A stretch of 42,860 bases of DNA from an uncultured Clostridia bacterium (GCA_947630445.1 CANRHQ010000009.1:1-42860); one strand, 5' to 3'. Positions 34,994 through 42,860 are shown, numbered from the stretch's first letter. A program made the numbers and translations. Notes: generated by a model not told the origin, from the sequence alone.

Positions 34994-36322
34994 ATGAAAA
35001 GGGTAAAAAACTTAGCAATAATTATACTAATGATAACAACTTTAATTATATTAAGTACAAGTGTAAAAGCCACTACGGGTGTAGTTAATTCAGAAACAAT
35101 AAGATTAAGAAAGAAACCAGATTCAGAATCAATAACTTTAGACTTATTAGAACAAGATGATGAAGTAGAAATTATAGAAGAATTAGAAGACTGGCTAAAA
35201 GTAACAGCAATAATAGATGGAGAAAAAATAACTGGATATGTAGACAAAAAATTGGTAGATTATCAAAAAGAAGAGAATGTATCAACTCAAGCACCAGTAG
35301 AACAACAAGTACCAGTAGCAGAAATAGAAGAAAGCAAAGAATATAATCTAAATCAAAATATTTCAGTAAAATGTTTACCACTCATGAACTCAATAGAAAA
35401 AGCGATAATAAATAGTGGAAATATTAAAGTAGTGGAGATATTAAATGAATGGTGCAAAATAGAAAATGAAACAGAATCAGGATGGTTCAGAATAAATACA
35501 TTAAAAAGTATGTTAACAATTACAACAACATCTACGGAAGTACAACAAACACCAGTACAAGAACCACAACAAGAGGTTGAAACACCTAAAACAGAAACAG
35601 AACCAGCACCAGAAACAAAACCAGAGATAACTACGAGTGATGAAAAAGTAATAAAAACAGCATATGTAAGTGCTGATGGATTAAGAGTTAGAAAAGAAGC
35701 AAACACAACAAGTGAAGTTATAGATAGTTTAAGTAGAAATGATAAAATATCTATATTAGAAGAACTTGATGGATGGTATAAAATAAAAGTAAATGACCAA
35801 ATAGGATATGTTTCATCTAAATATGTTTCAGATACAAAAGTTCCTGAAACAACATCAAGAAGTGGAAGTACATTAAAAAAAGAAGAAAGTGTCCCAGTAG
35901 AAGAAAATAAAACTGTAGAACCAGAAATTATAGAGAATACAAGTAGTGCAACTGGTACAGCAGTAGTAGAATATGCAAAACAGTTTTTAGGATATAAATA
36001 TAAATCAGGTGGTGCATCACCAGATACAGGATTTGACTGTTCAGGTTTTACGACATATGTATATAAACATTTTGGAATATCACTAAACCGTTCATCAGCA
36101 GATCAAATAAAAAATGGTGTAGCAGTTGAAAAAAATAATTTACAACTAGGGGATTTACTAATATTTAATGGAAGTTCAAATAAAACAATAGGGCATGTTG
36201 GTATATATATTGGGGATGGAAATTTCATACATGCTTCAAACCCAACAGGAGGAGTAAAAATAACAGCACTATCTTCAAGTTATTATAAAGCAAGATATGT
36301 AGCAGCAAGGAGAGTAATTTAA
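34994..36322 (+). CDS. Secreted SH3-NlpC/P60 peptidoglycan hydrolase
   Basis: The 442-residue cell-wall endopeptidase has a signal peptide (about 1-27, cleavage after VKA) and a first bacterial SH3 domain (about 29-90, VNSETIRLRKKPDSES). A degenerate second SH3 (about 110-175) and a Thr/Glu/Pro-rich linker follow, then a third SH3 (about 218-275, VSADGLRVRKEANTTS) and another linker. The C-terminal NlpC/P60 domain (about 318-442) has catalytic Cys in GFDCSGFT, His in IGHVGIYIGDG and a third polar His in FIHASNP. It probably cleaves stem peptides. GAGG precedes the start; comEC follows directly. Confidence 0.92.
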   Translation: MKRVKNLAIIILMITTLIILSTSVKATTGVVNSETIRLRKKPDSESITLDLLEQDDEVEIIEELEDWLKVTAIIDGEKITGYVDKKLVDYQKEENVSTQAPVEQQVPVAEIEESKEYNLNQNISVKCLPLMNSIEKAIINSGNIKVVEILNEWCKIENETESGWFRINTLKSMLTITTTSTEVQQTPVQEPQQEVETPKTETEPAPETKPEITTSDEKVIKTAYVSADGLRVRKEANTTSEVIDSLSRNDKISILEELDGWYKIKVNDQIGYVSSKYVSDTKVPETTSRSGSTLKKEESVPVEENKTVEPEIIENTSSATGTAVVEYAKQFLGYKYKSGGASPDTGFDCSGFTTYVYKHFGISLNRSSADQIKNGVAVEKNNLQLGDLLIFNGSSNKTIGHVGIYIGDGNFIHASNPTGGVKITALSSSYYKARYVAARRVI

Positions 36323-38692
36323 TTGAATAGACCAATAATAATTATATTAATTGGTTATATTATAGGTATAATATGGGGGCTATACTTAAAAATAAGTATA
36401 GTTCCTTTTTATATTATTTTATTAACAATATATATTATAACTAATAAACAATATCCAAAGAAAAAGTTCAAACTTTTTTCAATCAAAAGATATTATAGAT
36501 ATATCAAAAAAATGTTTACAATAAAAATAGTTTTGATGATAATAATTTCTTCATTTATTTCAAATTTTATAATTCAATATAATAATAAAAAATATGATAA
36601 TTTTTATAAAGATTCAGAAGCTGTTGAAATAACAGGAATAGTGGTAAGTAATAAAAAAGAAGGTGAATATACCAATAGATATAAAATTAAAGATATTAAA
36701 AGTAAAAAGTATTTATATGCTAATGTAAATAAAAATGTAGAATTAAAATATGGTGATAAAATAATTGTAAATGGGGTATTCCAAGAACCACAAACATCAA
36801 GAAATTATAAAGGATTTAACTATAAAGAATATTTAAAAACATTAAAAATATATGGAACAATTAAAGTAGGTAAAATTTCGAAAATAAAAAGTAATTGTGG
36901 AAATATATTGTTACAAATATCTAACAATATTTTCAATAAAATAAAAAATAATATTGAAGAAACATATAGTGATAAAACAAGTCCAATTGTACTAGGAATT
37001 ATGCTAGGATATACAGATGAAATAGATGAAGAATTAAAAGAAAAGTTTTCTGAAAGTAGTATATCACACATATTAGCTGTGTCAGGTCTGCATATTTCAT
37101 ATATAATATATATAACTACAAATAGTTCTCAATTTATATTTGGCAAAAGAAAAAGTAAAATATTTTCAGTTATAATATTAATTATATATATGTTCATAAC
37201 TAATTTTAGCATTTCAGTTGTTCGAGCATGTATAATGGGAATAATATTTTGCATATCATTTATAGTTCATAGAAAAAATAATACCTTAAATAATATTGCA
37301 ATTTCTGCATTAATAATTTTAATAAATAACCCATTTGCAATTACAGGAATTAATTTTCAATTAACATATGGGGGAACATTAGGGATAATATTTTTTAAGC
37401 CTACAATAGAAAAAATATTAAAAAGTGTAAAAATAGAAAATAGGAAATGGAAATATATTTTCTTAAAAACTCAAAGAAAATGCGAAATAATAATACAAGT
37501 GCTTTCAACTTCAATATCTGCTCAAATCATAATAACACCAATTATAATTTTAAAATTTAATACAATTGGAATAACATTTCTGTTAACAAATTTATTGCTA
37601 AATACAGTAATTGGAACAATTGTGATGGGTGGTTTCATTCAAATAATTATTTCTTTTATTTCATTAAAAATAGCAAAGGCTATGGCAAATATAATTGAGA
37701 TTCCAATATATTCATTATTTTTTATTTCAAAAATAAATTTTGGTAATTTTAAAGTTATAACACCTGATTTATGGCAAATAGTTTTTTATTATGTGATGAT
37801 ATTTGTGTTAAACTATTTATATAAATTATTTAACTCAAAAAAATTAAATCAAACACAAGTAAGAATAAAAAACATTATATTTTTATGTAAGTATAAATTA
37901 AAACCATATAAATCTTATTTTAGATTGTTAATTCTGATAATAATTGTTTTTATTATACTTATTGTAAAACTTCCGCATAATCTAAAAATCCATTTTATAG
38001 ATGTTGGACAAGGAGATTCAACATTAATAATTACTCCAAATGATAAAAAAATACTAATTGATGGAGGAGGAAGTACAACATATAATGTAGGAAAAAATAT
38101 TTTATATCCATATTTATTAGACAGAAAAATAAGTAAATTAGATTATGTAATAATTAGTCATTTTGACCAAGATCATGTTGATGGAATATTGTACTTATTA
38201 CAAAAATTTAAAATAGATAGAATAATAATTGGAAAACAATTAGAGATTTCAGAAAATTATCAAGAATTTAAAAAATTAGTGAAAGAAAAAAACATTAAAG
38301 TTAATATAGTTAAAGCAGGTGAAAGGATTAATATTGAGAACAATCTTTGGATTGATATAATATGGCCAATTGAAGGAAATGAAGTTAATCAAAATATTAT
38401 TAATAATAATGCCATTGTATGTAAATTAAATTACTTTAAATTTACAATGCTTTTTACAGGAGATATAGAACAAGAAACTGAAAAAATCTTAGTTTCAAAA
38501 TATGAAAATGCCTTAAAGTCTACTGTTTTAAAAGTAGCACATCATGGTTCTAAAACATCTTCTATTCCAGAATTTATAAAATTAGTTGAACCACAAATTG
38601 CATTAATTGGAGTTGGAAAAAATAATAAGTTTGGACATCCAAATGACCAAGTGATAGAAGAATTAAAAAAATATCGGAATAAAAATTTTTAG
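36323..38692 (+). CDS. comEC: Competence protein ComEC/Rec2 (C-terminus cut by a frameshift)
   Basis: ComEC is the membrane channel for incoming transforming DNA. The 789 residues comprise N-terminal membrane helices, an OB-like region (about 90-175), the competence membrane domain with ISHILAVSGLHISYI, and a metallo-beta-lactamase domain (about 550-785) with FIDVGQGDSTLII, SHFDQDHVDG and VAHHGSKTSS. The start is TTG with AAGGAGAG upstream, directly after the NlpC/P60 stop. The frame stops after KKYRNKNF. In another frame, from the A5T5 run near 38680 to a stop at 38774, the expected tail IFRTDEMGEISI and ~17 more residues are encoded. This suggests a single extra base: a real mutation, slippage or a sequencing error. 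Confidence 0.9.
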   Translation: MNRPIIIILIGYIIGIIWGLYLKISIVPFYIILLTIYIITNKQYPKKKFKLFSIKRYYRYIKKMFTIKIVLMIIISSFISNFIIQYNNKKYDNFYKDSEAVEITGIVVSNKKEGEYTNRYKIKDIKSKKYLYANVNKNVELKYGDKIIVNGVFQEPQTSRNYKGFNYKEYLKTLKIYGTIKVGKISKIKSNCGNILLQISNNIFNKIKNNIEETYSDKTSPIVLGIMLGYTDEIDEELKEKFSESSISHILAVSGLHISYIIYITTNSSQFIFGKRKSKIFSVIILIIYMFITNFSISVVRACIMGIIFCISFIVHRKNNTLNNIAISALIILINNPFAITGINFQLTYGGTLGIIFFKPTIEKILKSVKIENRKWKYIFLKTQRKCEIIIQVLSTSISAQIIITPIIILKFNTIGITFLLTNLLLNTVIGTIVMGGFIQIIISFISLKIAKAMANIIEIPIYSLFFISKINFGNFKVITPDLWQIVFYYVMIFVLNYLYKLFNSKKLNQTQVRIKNIIFLCKYKLKPYKSYFRLLILIIIVFIILIVKLPHNLKIHFIDVGQGDSTLIITPNDKKILIDGGGSTTYNVGKNILYPYLLDRKISKLDYVIISHFDQDHVDGILYLLQKFKIDRIIIGKQLEISENYQEFKKLVKEKNIKVNIVKAGERINIENNLWIDIIWPIEGNEVNQNIINNNAIVCKLNYFKFTMLFTGDIEQETEKILVSKYENALKSTVLKVAHHGSKTSSIPEFIKLVEPQIALIGVGKNNKFGHPNDQVIEELKKYRNKNF

Positions 38693-38759
38693 AACAGATG
38701 AAATGGGGGAAATTAGTATAAATATAAATAAAAAAGGAAGATTAAAAATTGAAAAAAAT

Positions 38760-38788
38760 TTGAACATTTATTAAAATTATGATATAAT
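38760..38788 (+). promoter_or_regulatory. Promoter of the 59-codon gene
   Basis: TTGAAC (38760-38765), 17-bp spacer, consensus TATAAT (38783-38788). A 6-bp hairpin (TATAGC/GCTATA at 38796-38811) lies at the predicted RNA 5' end. Confidence 0.75.
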
Positions 38789-38835
38789 GATAGTATATAG
38801 CAAAAGCTATAAATAAAAAAACGGAGGAAAAAGTC

Positions 38836-39015
38836 ATGATGACTACATTAGTAACAATAGTAATAATAGCAGTTGTAGGAGTAATTGGAGTTATCAGGAG
38901 AAAAGAGCAGGAGAGAAAAAGTTTTAGCTATCTTTCCCAGTCGTATGTAAACTATTATTTTAAACGGCAGGGAATGATCACTCATGCTACCGTTTTACAG
39001 GGACGCTTCTTTTAA
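38836..39015 (+). CDS. Short membrane-type protein, 59 residues, unknown family
   Basis: This small open frame has a clean CGGAGG ribosome site 8 nt before ATG 38836, its own promoter and a terminator overlapping its last codons. The product begins MMTTLVTIVIIAVVGVIGVI (one membrane helix, about 4-20). A charged RRKEQERK stretch follows, then a Tyr/Ser/Phe-rich tail. The second half is GC-richer than the surroundings and can fold as RNA (AAACGG/CCGTTT enclosing ATGA/TCAT). It may therefore be a real peptide, a peptide/RNA dual gene, or a structured RNA with a fortuitous frame. It is not recognised as any known toxin or phage family. Confidence 0.5.
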   Translation: MMTTLVTIVIIAVVGVIGVIRRKEQERKSFSYLSQSYVNYYFKRQGMITHATVLQGRFF

Positions 39016-39033
39016 TGAAGCATCCCTTTTTTT
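38999..39033 (+). terminator. Terminator of the 59-codon gene
   Basis: AGGGA-C-GCTTC pairs with GAAGC-A-TCCCT (one C/A mismatch), a 7-nt loop, followed by a run of T residues to 39033. The stop codon lies in the loop. Confidence 0.85.
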
Positions 39034-39090
39034 GTATAAAAATAGTAAATATGGTAAATAATAATACAAAATAAAAAAGTAGGTGGAAAT

Positions 39091-39693
39091 ATGAATAAAA
39101 GACTTTTAATAATTATTATACCTATAGCATTAACTATTATTATTCTAACATATTTATTTTTAAATATTTTTAATGCAGATGATGAAAAAAAAGAAGAAAT
39201 ACCCCAAGTATATACATCTGAAACAATTGAAGATGAATGTACAGAAGAATATATAAAATTACAGAACACAACAACTGTTTCATCAACACAAGAAGAAAAA
39301 TTATCTGCAAATGCTATATTAATACTGAAAAAATATTTTATTAATTGTGATCATACAATAAATGAATATGTAGAATTACCACAAGAATTAGTAAATATGA
39401 CAAAAGATGAGGTACAAGCACAATATCCTGAATGGGAAGTAATTGGCTTTGAAGCTAATAAGTTAACATTATATAAAGAGTTTGAAGATGAGTGTGGAGA
39501 ACACTTTATATTAAGAATAGAGGATGGAAAGGTAATAATATATCTATTAAATAAAGATGGAACAGAAAGTTTATATGAGAAAACTGATATATCTAGTGAG
39601 TATCTGACAGAAACAGATTTATTAGAAATAGAACAAGGATTAGAAGTATTTGGAAAAGAAGAATTAAATAAAATTATAGAAGATTTTGAATAA
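39091..39693 (+). CDS. BofC-like membrane-anchored protein
   Basis: The 200-residue protein has an N-terminal membrane helix (about 4-26), an acidic linker, and a C-terminal domain with VELPQELVNMTKDEVQAQYP, WEVIGF, LTLYKEF, CGEHFILRIEDGKVIIYLL and TDLLEIEQGL. This pattern resembles the BofC C-terminal domain, found in the Bacillus forespore protein that restrains sigma-K activation. In Clostridia such proteins are usually unstudied. A GTAGGTGG site precedes the ATG. The name is by domain resemblance only, and the function may differ. Confidence 0.65.
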   Translation: MNKRLLIIIIPIALTIIILTYLFLNIFNADDEKKEEIPQVYTSETIEDECTEEYIKLQNTTTVSSTQEEKLSANAILILKKYFINCDHTINEYVELPQELVNMTKDEVQAQYPEWEVIGFEANKLTLYKEFEDECGEHFILRIEDGKVIIYLLNKDGTESLYEKTDISSEYLTETDLLEIEQGLEVFGKEELNKIIEDFE

Positions 39694-39696
39694 AGA

Positions 39697-39718
39697 AACC
39701 GTCAGATTACTGACGGTT
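39697..39718. terminator. Hairpin terminator between the bofC-like gene and pgsA
   Basis: A perfect 9-bp stem (AACCGTCAG with CTGACGGTT) and a 4-nt loop that holds the pgsA stop codon. The T-rich stretch is better on the minus strand than on the plus strand. Confidence 0.65.
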
Positions 39719-40255
39719 ATAATTTGCCTTAAATTTAAATTTTATACTATACATGATTAAAGAAAATATAGTAGCTATAATAGCTAAATAATATAAGTAT
39801 AAATCAATTCTGAAACTAATTGAAATATTAAATTGATTTATTATTAAAGAACATACTATAGCTAAATAAAGTAATGTAGTAGCAAGTTTTCCATACCATT
39901 TACTATAAACAACAACATCTTTTTTTGAATAAAGTATAGTTGCTGAAACAATCATAACAAATTCTTTTATAATGATAATAGTTAAAATCCACCAAGGTAA
40001 AATTTTTAAAATTGTTAAAGCACAAATAATTGAAATTTGTGTTAATTTATCAGCTAAAGGATCAATTAATTTTCCTATATCTGTTATATAATTGTATTTG
40101 CGAGCTATATAACCATCTAAAATATCTGTTATAGCAGATATAGTAAAGAAAATTAATGCTTCTATATAATGTTGATAAATTACTGAAAAAAATATAAATG
40201 GTATTAAAATAAAACGTATTATTGATAACATATTGGGTATATTTTCTTTTTTCAT
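39707..40255 (-). CDS. pgsA: CDP-diacylglycerol-glycerol-3-phosphate 3-phosphatidyltransferase PgsA
   Basis: PgsA makes phosphatidylglycerol phosphate, the precursor of PG and cardiolipin. The 182-residue membrane protein carries the CDP-alcohol phosphotransferase motif D-G-x2-A-R-x8-G-x3-D-x3-D, seen as DILDGYIARKYNYITDIG and then KLIDPLADKL. There are about five to six membrane helices. It begins with NIPNMLSIIRFILIPF. Its ATG overlaps the clpE stop (ATGA), so the two are translationally coupled. Confidence 0.94.
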   Translation of the reverse strand: MKKENIPNMLSIIRFILIPFIFFSVIYQHYIEALIFFTISAITDILDGYIARKYNYITDIGKLIDPLADKLTQISIICALTILKILPWWILTIIIIKEFVMIVSATILYSKKDVVVYSKWYGKLATTLLYLAIVCSLIINQFNISISFRIDLYLYYLAIIATIFSLIMYSIKFKFKANYNRQ

Positions 40256-42612
40256 TTTTCCTCCACAACATTAAAGTGCAAAGTGTCATTTTCTAAATAA
40301 GCAGTTACATTCTGACCCTCTCGTATTTCTCCTTTTAAAATCATTTCAGAAATTTCATCTTCTATATATCTTTGAATTGCTCTTCTTAAAGGTCTTGCAC
40401 CAAATTTTATATTTGTTCCTTTCTCTAAAATAAAATTTTTTGCTTCATCTGAAATATTTAATGTAATATTTTTATCTGATAGAGCATTTTGAGTATCTTT
40501 TAACATTAAATCTATTATTTTTAATAATTCATTTTTTGTTAAAGAATCAAATACAATAATTTCATCAATTCTGTTTAAAAATTCAGGTCTAAATACTTGT
40601 TTTAAATTTTCTTCTATTTTGCTAGTATCTACAGTTTGTTTAGCAAAACCAATAGAATTATTATTTAAGTTTGAACCAGCATTAGAAGTCATTATAATAA
40701 TTGTATTTTGAAAACTTACTGTATTTCCTTGTGAATCTGTAAGTTTTCCATCATCAAGAACTTGTAGAAGTATATTAAATACATCTGGATGAGCTTTTTC
40801 AATTTCATCTAAAAGTATAATTGAATAAGGTTTTCTTTTTACTTTTTCTGTTAATTGTCCTGCATCATCATATCCAACATAACCTGGAGGTGCACCAATT
40901 AATTTTGAAGTAGAATGACTTTCCATATATTCAGACATATCAATACGAATTATTGAATCTTCTGAACCAAACATTTCATAAGCTAGACTTTTTGCAAGTT
41001 CAGTTTTTCCAACTCCTGTAGGACCAACAAAAATGAAAGATGGTGGTCTTTTTGTACTTTGTAAACCAGCACGATTTCTTCTTATTGCACGAGATACACT
41101 ACTTACTGCTTTATCTTGACCAATTATTCTTGTATGAAGATTTGTTTCAAGATTTAATAATTTTTGAGTTTCAGCTTCTGTAATTTTTTTAACAGGTATT
41201 TTTGTCCAGTTTTCTATTACTTGTGCAATATCTTGAACAGTAAGATTTTTTAATTTAATTGTACTATTTAATCGATCTAGTTCTTCAATTAATCTACATT
41301 CTTGAGTTTTTAAATCAGCAGCTTTTTGATAATCTTCTGTAGAATCAGCATTAGCTGCATCTTCTTTTTGTAATTGAACTTGTGCAAGTTCTTGTTTTAA
41401 CATTTCTAATTGGAATAATTCTTTATTTTCCAAATTAATTCGTGAACAAGCCTCATCAAGAATATCTATAGCTTTATCTGGTAAAAATCTGTCATGAATA
41501 TACTTTTCTGACATTATTACAGTTTGTTTAATAACATCATTAGATATTTTTACTTTATGATATTCTTCATAATATTTTTTAATTCCTTCAAGAATTGTAA
41601 TAGAATCATCAATATTAGGTTCTTCTATTAAAACTTGTTGAAATCTTCTTTCTAATGCAGAATCTTTTTCAATATATTTTCTGTATTCTTTTAAAGTAGT
41701 AGTACCAATCAACTGAATTTCTCCATTAGAAAGAGAAGGTTTAAGGATATTTGCAGCATTCATTGAATGTTCTCCATCTCCAGCACCGATTATATTGTGA
41801 ATTTCATCTATTACAAGAATAATGTTTCCAAATTCTTTACATTCATCAATTATTCCTTTCATACGAGCTTCAAATTGACCTCTAAATTGTGTTCCTGCAA
41901 TGACTGATGTCATATCTAATAAATAAACTTCTTTATTTAAAAGTTTTGCAGGTACATTGTTATTAGCAATTTTTATAGCTAATCCTTGAGCAATAGCAGT
42001 TTTTCCAACACCTGGTTCTCCAATTAGGCAAGGGTTGTTCTTGGTACGCCTATTTAAAATTTGAATTACTCTTTGAATTTCTTTATCACGACCAATAACC
42101 ATGTCTAATTCATTATTTTTGGCTTTTACAGTTAAGTTAGTTCCAAAAGTATCAAGGAATTTCTTTTTCTTTTTAATATTTTTCTTTTTTTCAACTTTTA
42201 CTTTTTGTCTACCATTGTTATTATTTTCTTCTTCATTTTTTGCATGAGTATTTTGTGGTATAAAATTAGCAAAAATAGAACCAATAGGAATTCCCATAGG
42301 TGTAGGTTCATTACCTTCTGCATCTTCATCATCATATTCTTCTGGATCAAAACCATCTAAATCTTCTATATTTTCAATTTTTAAATTTGATGATAAATCT
42401 TTAAATAAAGATTCTAATTGCTTTGACATGTTTGCCATATCTATATTGTTAAGTGGTGGAATGTTAGAGTTTTGATTTGCTTGCGTATCTGGAACATCAA
42501 TTCCTCTTTTTTTTGCACAATCTTTACATAGTCCTTCCATAGATGAAACACCATTTTCTATTTTATTTATAAAAATTACTGCGTTGTTTTTCTTACATTC
42601 TGAACATAACAT
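40252..42612 (-). CDS. clpE: Clp ATPase with N-terminal zinc finger (ClpE)
   Basis: This HSP100 unfoldase works with ClpP. Its 786 residues begin with a C4 zinc finger (C3, C6, C29, C32: LCSEC and LCKDC), the ClpE hallmark that replaces the Clp_N repeats of ClpC. A low-complexity acidic/Asn/Lys linker follows. The first AAA+ domain has Walker A GEPGVGKTA (about 198) and VIDEIHNIIGAGDGE. A coiled UVR-like middle region (about 395-445) leads to the second AAA+ domain with GPTGVGKTELAKSL, LLDEIEKAHPDVF and an IGF loop (NNSIGFAKQ) that should dock ClpP. The promoter lies within a dyad-containing upstream region. Confidence 0.93.
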   Translation of the reverse strand: MLCSECKKNNAVIFINKIENGVSSMEGLCKDCAKKRGIDVPDTQANQNSNIPPLNNIDMANMSKQLESLFKDLSSNLKIENIEDLDGFDPEEYDDEDAEGNEPTPMGIPIGSIFANFIPQNTHAKNEEENNNNGRQKVKVEKKKNIKKKKKFLDTFGTNLTVKAKNNELDMVIGRDKEIQRVIQILNRRTKNNPCLIGEPGVGKTAIAQGLAIKIANNNVPAKLLNKEVYLLDMTSVIAGTQFRGQFEARMKGIIDECKEFGNIILVIDEIHNIIGAGDGEHSMNAANILKPSLSNGEIQLIGTTTLKEYRKYIEKDSALERRFQQVLIEEPNIDDSITILEGIKKYYEEYHKVKISNDVIKQTVIMSEKYIHDRFLPDKAIDILDEACSRINLENKELFQLEMLKQELAQVQLQKEDAANADSTEDYQKAADLKTQECRLIEELDRLNSTIKLKNLTVQDIAQVIENWTKIPVKKITEAETQKLLNLETNLHTRIIGQDKAVSSVSRAIRRNRAGLQSTKRPPSFIFVGPTGVGKTELAKSLAYEMFGSEDSIIRIDMSEYMESHSTSKLIGAPPGYVGYDDAGQLTEKVKRKPYSIILLDEIEKAHPDVFNILLQVLDDGKLTDSQGNTVSFQNTIIIMTSNAGSNLNNNSIGFAKQTVDTSKIEENLKQVFRPEFLNRIDEIIVFDSLTKNELLKIIDLMLKDTQNALSDKNITLNISDEAKNFILEKGTNIKFGARPLRRAIQRYIEDEISEMILKGEIREGQNVTAYLENDTLHFNVVEEK

Positions 42613-42648
42613 ATATTAATTTCCTCTTTTCTATATATAATATTATAT

Positions 42649-42677
42649 ATCATACCTTAATTTTACCATTTAGTCAA
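42649..42677 (-). promoter_or_regulatory. Sigma-A promoter of clpE-pgsA
   Basis: On the minus strand: TTGACT (42672-42677), 17-bp spacer, TATGAT (42649-42654). The start codon is 37 nt further on. Confidence 0.78.
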
Positions 42678-42697
42678 TAGAAAATACATTTTGACTA
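42671..42697. promoter_or_regulatory. Inverted repeat over the clpE -35 (candidate operator)
   Basis: TAGTCAA (42671-42677) and TTGACTA (42691-42697) are perfect complements separated by 13 nt. One arm contains the clpE -35. On the minus strand the upstream arm reads AGTCAAA, one half of a CtsR-type heptad; the canonical CtsR site has two heptads in direct orientation, so only a partial match is claimed. Confidence 0.45.
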
Positions 42698-42753
42698 TAG
42701 ACAAAATTTGAAATTTATGCTAATATATATAAGTGATTATATTTATAATATAT

Positions 42754-42860
42754 GCCCGAATGGCGGAACTGGCAGACGCACACGACTCAAAATCTAAATG
42801 GATTTAAAAAATCCTATGTCTTAAAAATACTGATAAATATACAGGTTTAGGTTTTGGTAG
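42754..42860 (+). tRNA. tRNA-Leu (anticodon CAA), 5' part, apparently interrupted in the anticodon stem
   Basis: GCCCGAA (42754-42760) is the acceptor 5' strand. T8 and G9 follow, then a D-arm GCG...CGC with the conserved GG and AGA loop bases, A26, anticodon stem CACGA (42781-42785) and loop CTCAAAA (42786-42792), giving anticodon CAA. The next bases should be TCGTG but read TC then TAAATGG. Neither the T-loop TTCGA nor the acceptor 3' strand TTCGGGC appears before the window ends at 42860. The gene is either interrupted by an intron whose 3' exon lies beyond the window, or is a degenerate fragment. The feature end is the window edge, not the gene end. Confidence 0.65.

Noticed and set aside
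38880..39033. GC-richer structured stretch as a known riboswitch or T-box controlling the bofC-like gene
   Set aside because: None of the conserved motifs I know (for example the T-box AGGGTGG) is present, and a good ribosome site and open frame precede it.
39034..39070. Antisense promoter opposite the 59-codon gene (type I toxin-antitoxin idea)
   Set aside because: The best minus-strand match has a spacer of only about 14 bp; no convincing promoter.
42744..42749. TATAAT just before the tRNA-Leu as its -10
   Set aside because: It is only four bases from the tRNA 5' end, too close for a promoter of this gene.

Overview
The window is a strongly AT-rich, tightly packed stretch of a low-GC Firmicute chromosome. 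SpoIIGA and pro-sigma-E, a DAP-type MurE (DNPR motif), ClpE, Hsp33, the murA-divIB-DUF881-DUF881-sbp-ftsA-ftsZ order and a BofC-like protein point to an endospore-forming member of the Clostridia, probably an uncultured gut-type lineage. The taxonomy is inferred from gene content only.

Layout: (1) 1-1570: the C-terminal end of a large secreted or surface protein, then a convergent membrane protein. (2) 1.7-10.2 kb: the division and sporulation cluster murA, divIB, two DUF881 genes, sbp, ftsA, ftsZ, spoIIGA, sigE. (3) 10.2-15.7 kb: a small, compositionally distinct VWA-like secreted protein on the minus strand, a PLP lyase, a WalR/PhoP-type response regulator, ispH, trmL, an unrecognised gene with a long leader, and a TSCPD protein. 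(4) 15.7-22.8 kb: a class B PBP on the minus strand, then yifB/comM, dprA, yraN, rsmA, fmt and a Dps-like gene. (5) 23-29 kb: murE, mraY, ftsW/spoVE, murG and a PAS histidine kinase, closed by rpsT on the minus strand. (6) 29.4-33.3 kb: rpiB, a wecA/tagO-like gene, mscL with a zinc ribbon, hslO and ppaC. (7) 33.4-38.8 kb: a GT2 glycosyltransferase, a histidine phosphatase, an SH3-NlpC/P60 hydrolase and comEC. (8) 38.8-42.86 kb: an unrecognised 59-codon gene, the bofC-like gene, pgsA and clpE on the minus strand, and at the edge the 5' half of a tRNA-Leu.

The main theme is cell-envelope growth: lipid I/II synthesis (murA, murE, mraY, murG), septation (ftsA, ftsZ, divIB, ftsW, PBP), wall polymer priming (tagO-like) and wall turnover (NlpC/P60). 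DNA uptake and processing genes (comEC, dprA, comM-like) and sporulation control are interspersed. Many transcription units have readable sigma-A-type promoters with a 17-bp spacer and hairpin/U-run terminators, so the operon structure can be largely inferred.

Most unusual signals: a tRNA-Leu(CAA) whose sequence departs from the tRNA fold in the anticodon stem (possible group I intron running off the window); a frameshift that cuts the conserved tail off ComEC; a VWA-like gene whose 5' leader hairpin and 3' hairpin have complementary 8-nt loops; helically phased 11-nt repeats just upstream of the ftsA promoter; a 9-bp dyad at the Dps gene that includes the start codon; and two genes whose best-placed ribosome binding sites point to AUA start codons.
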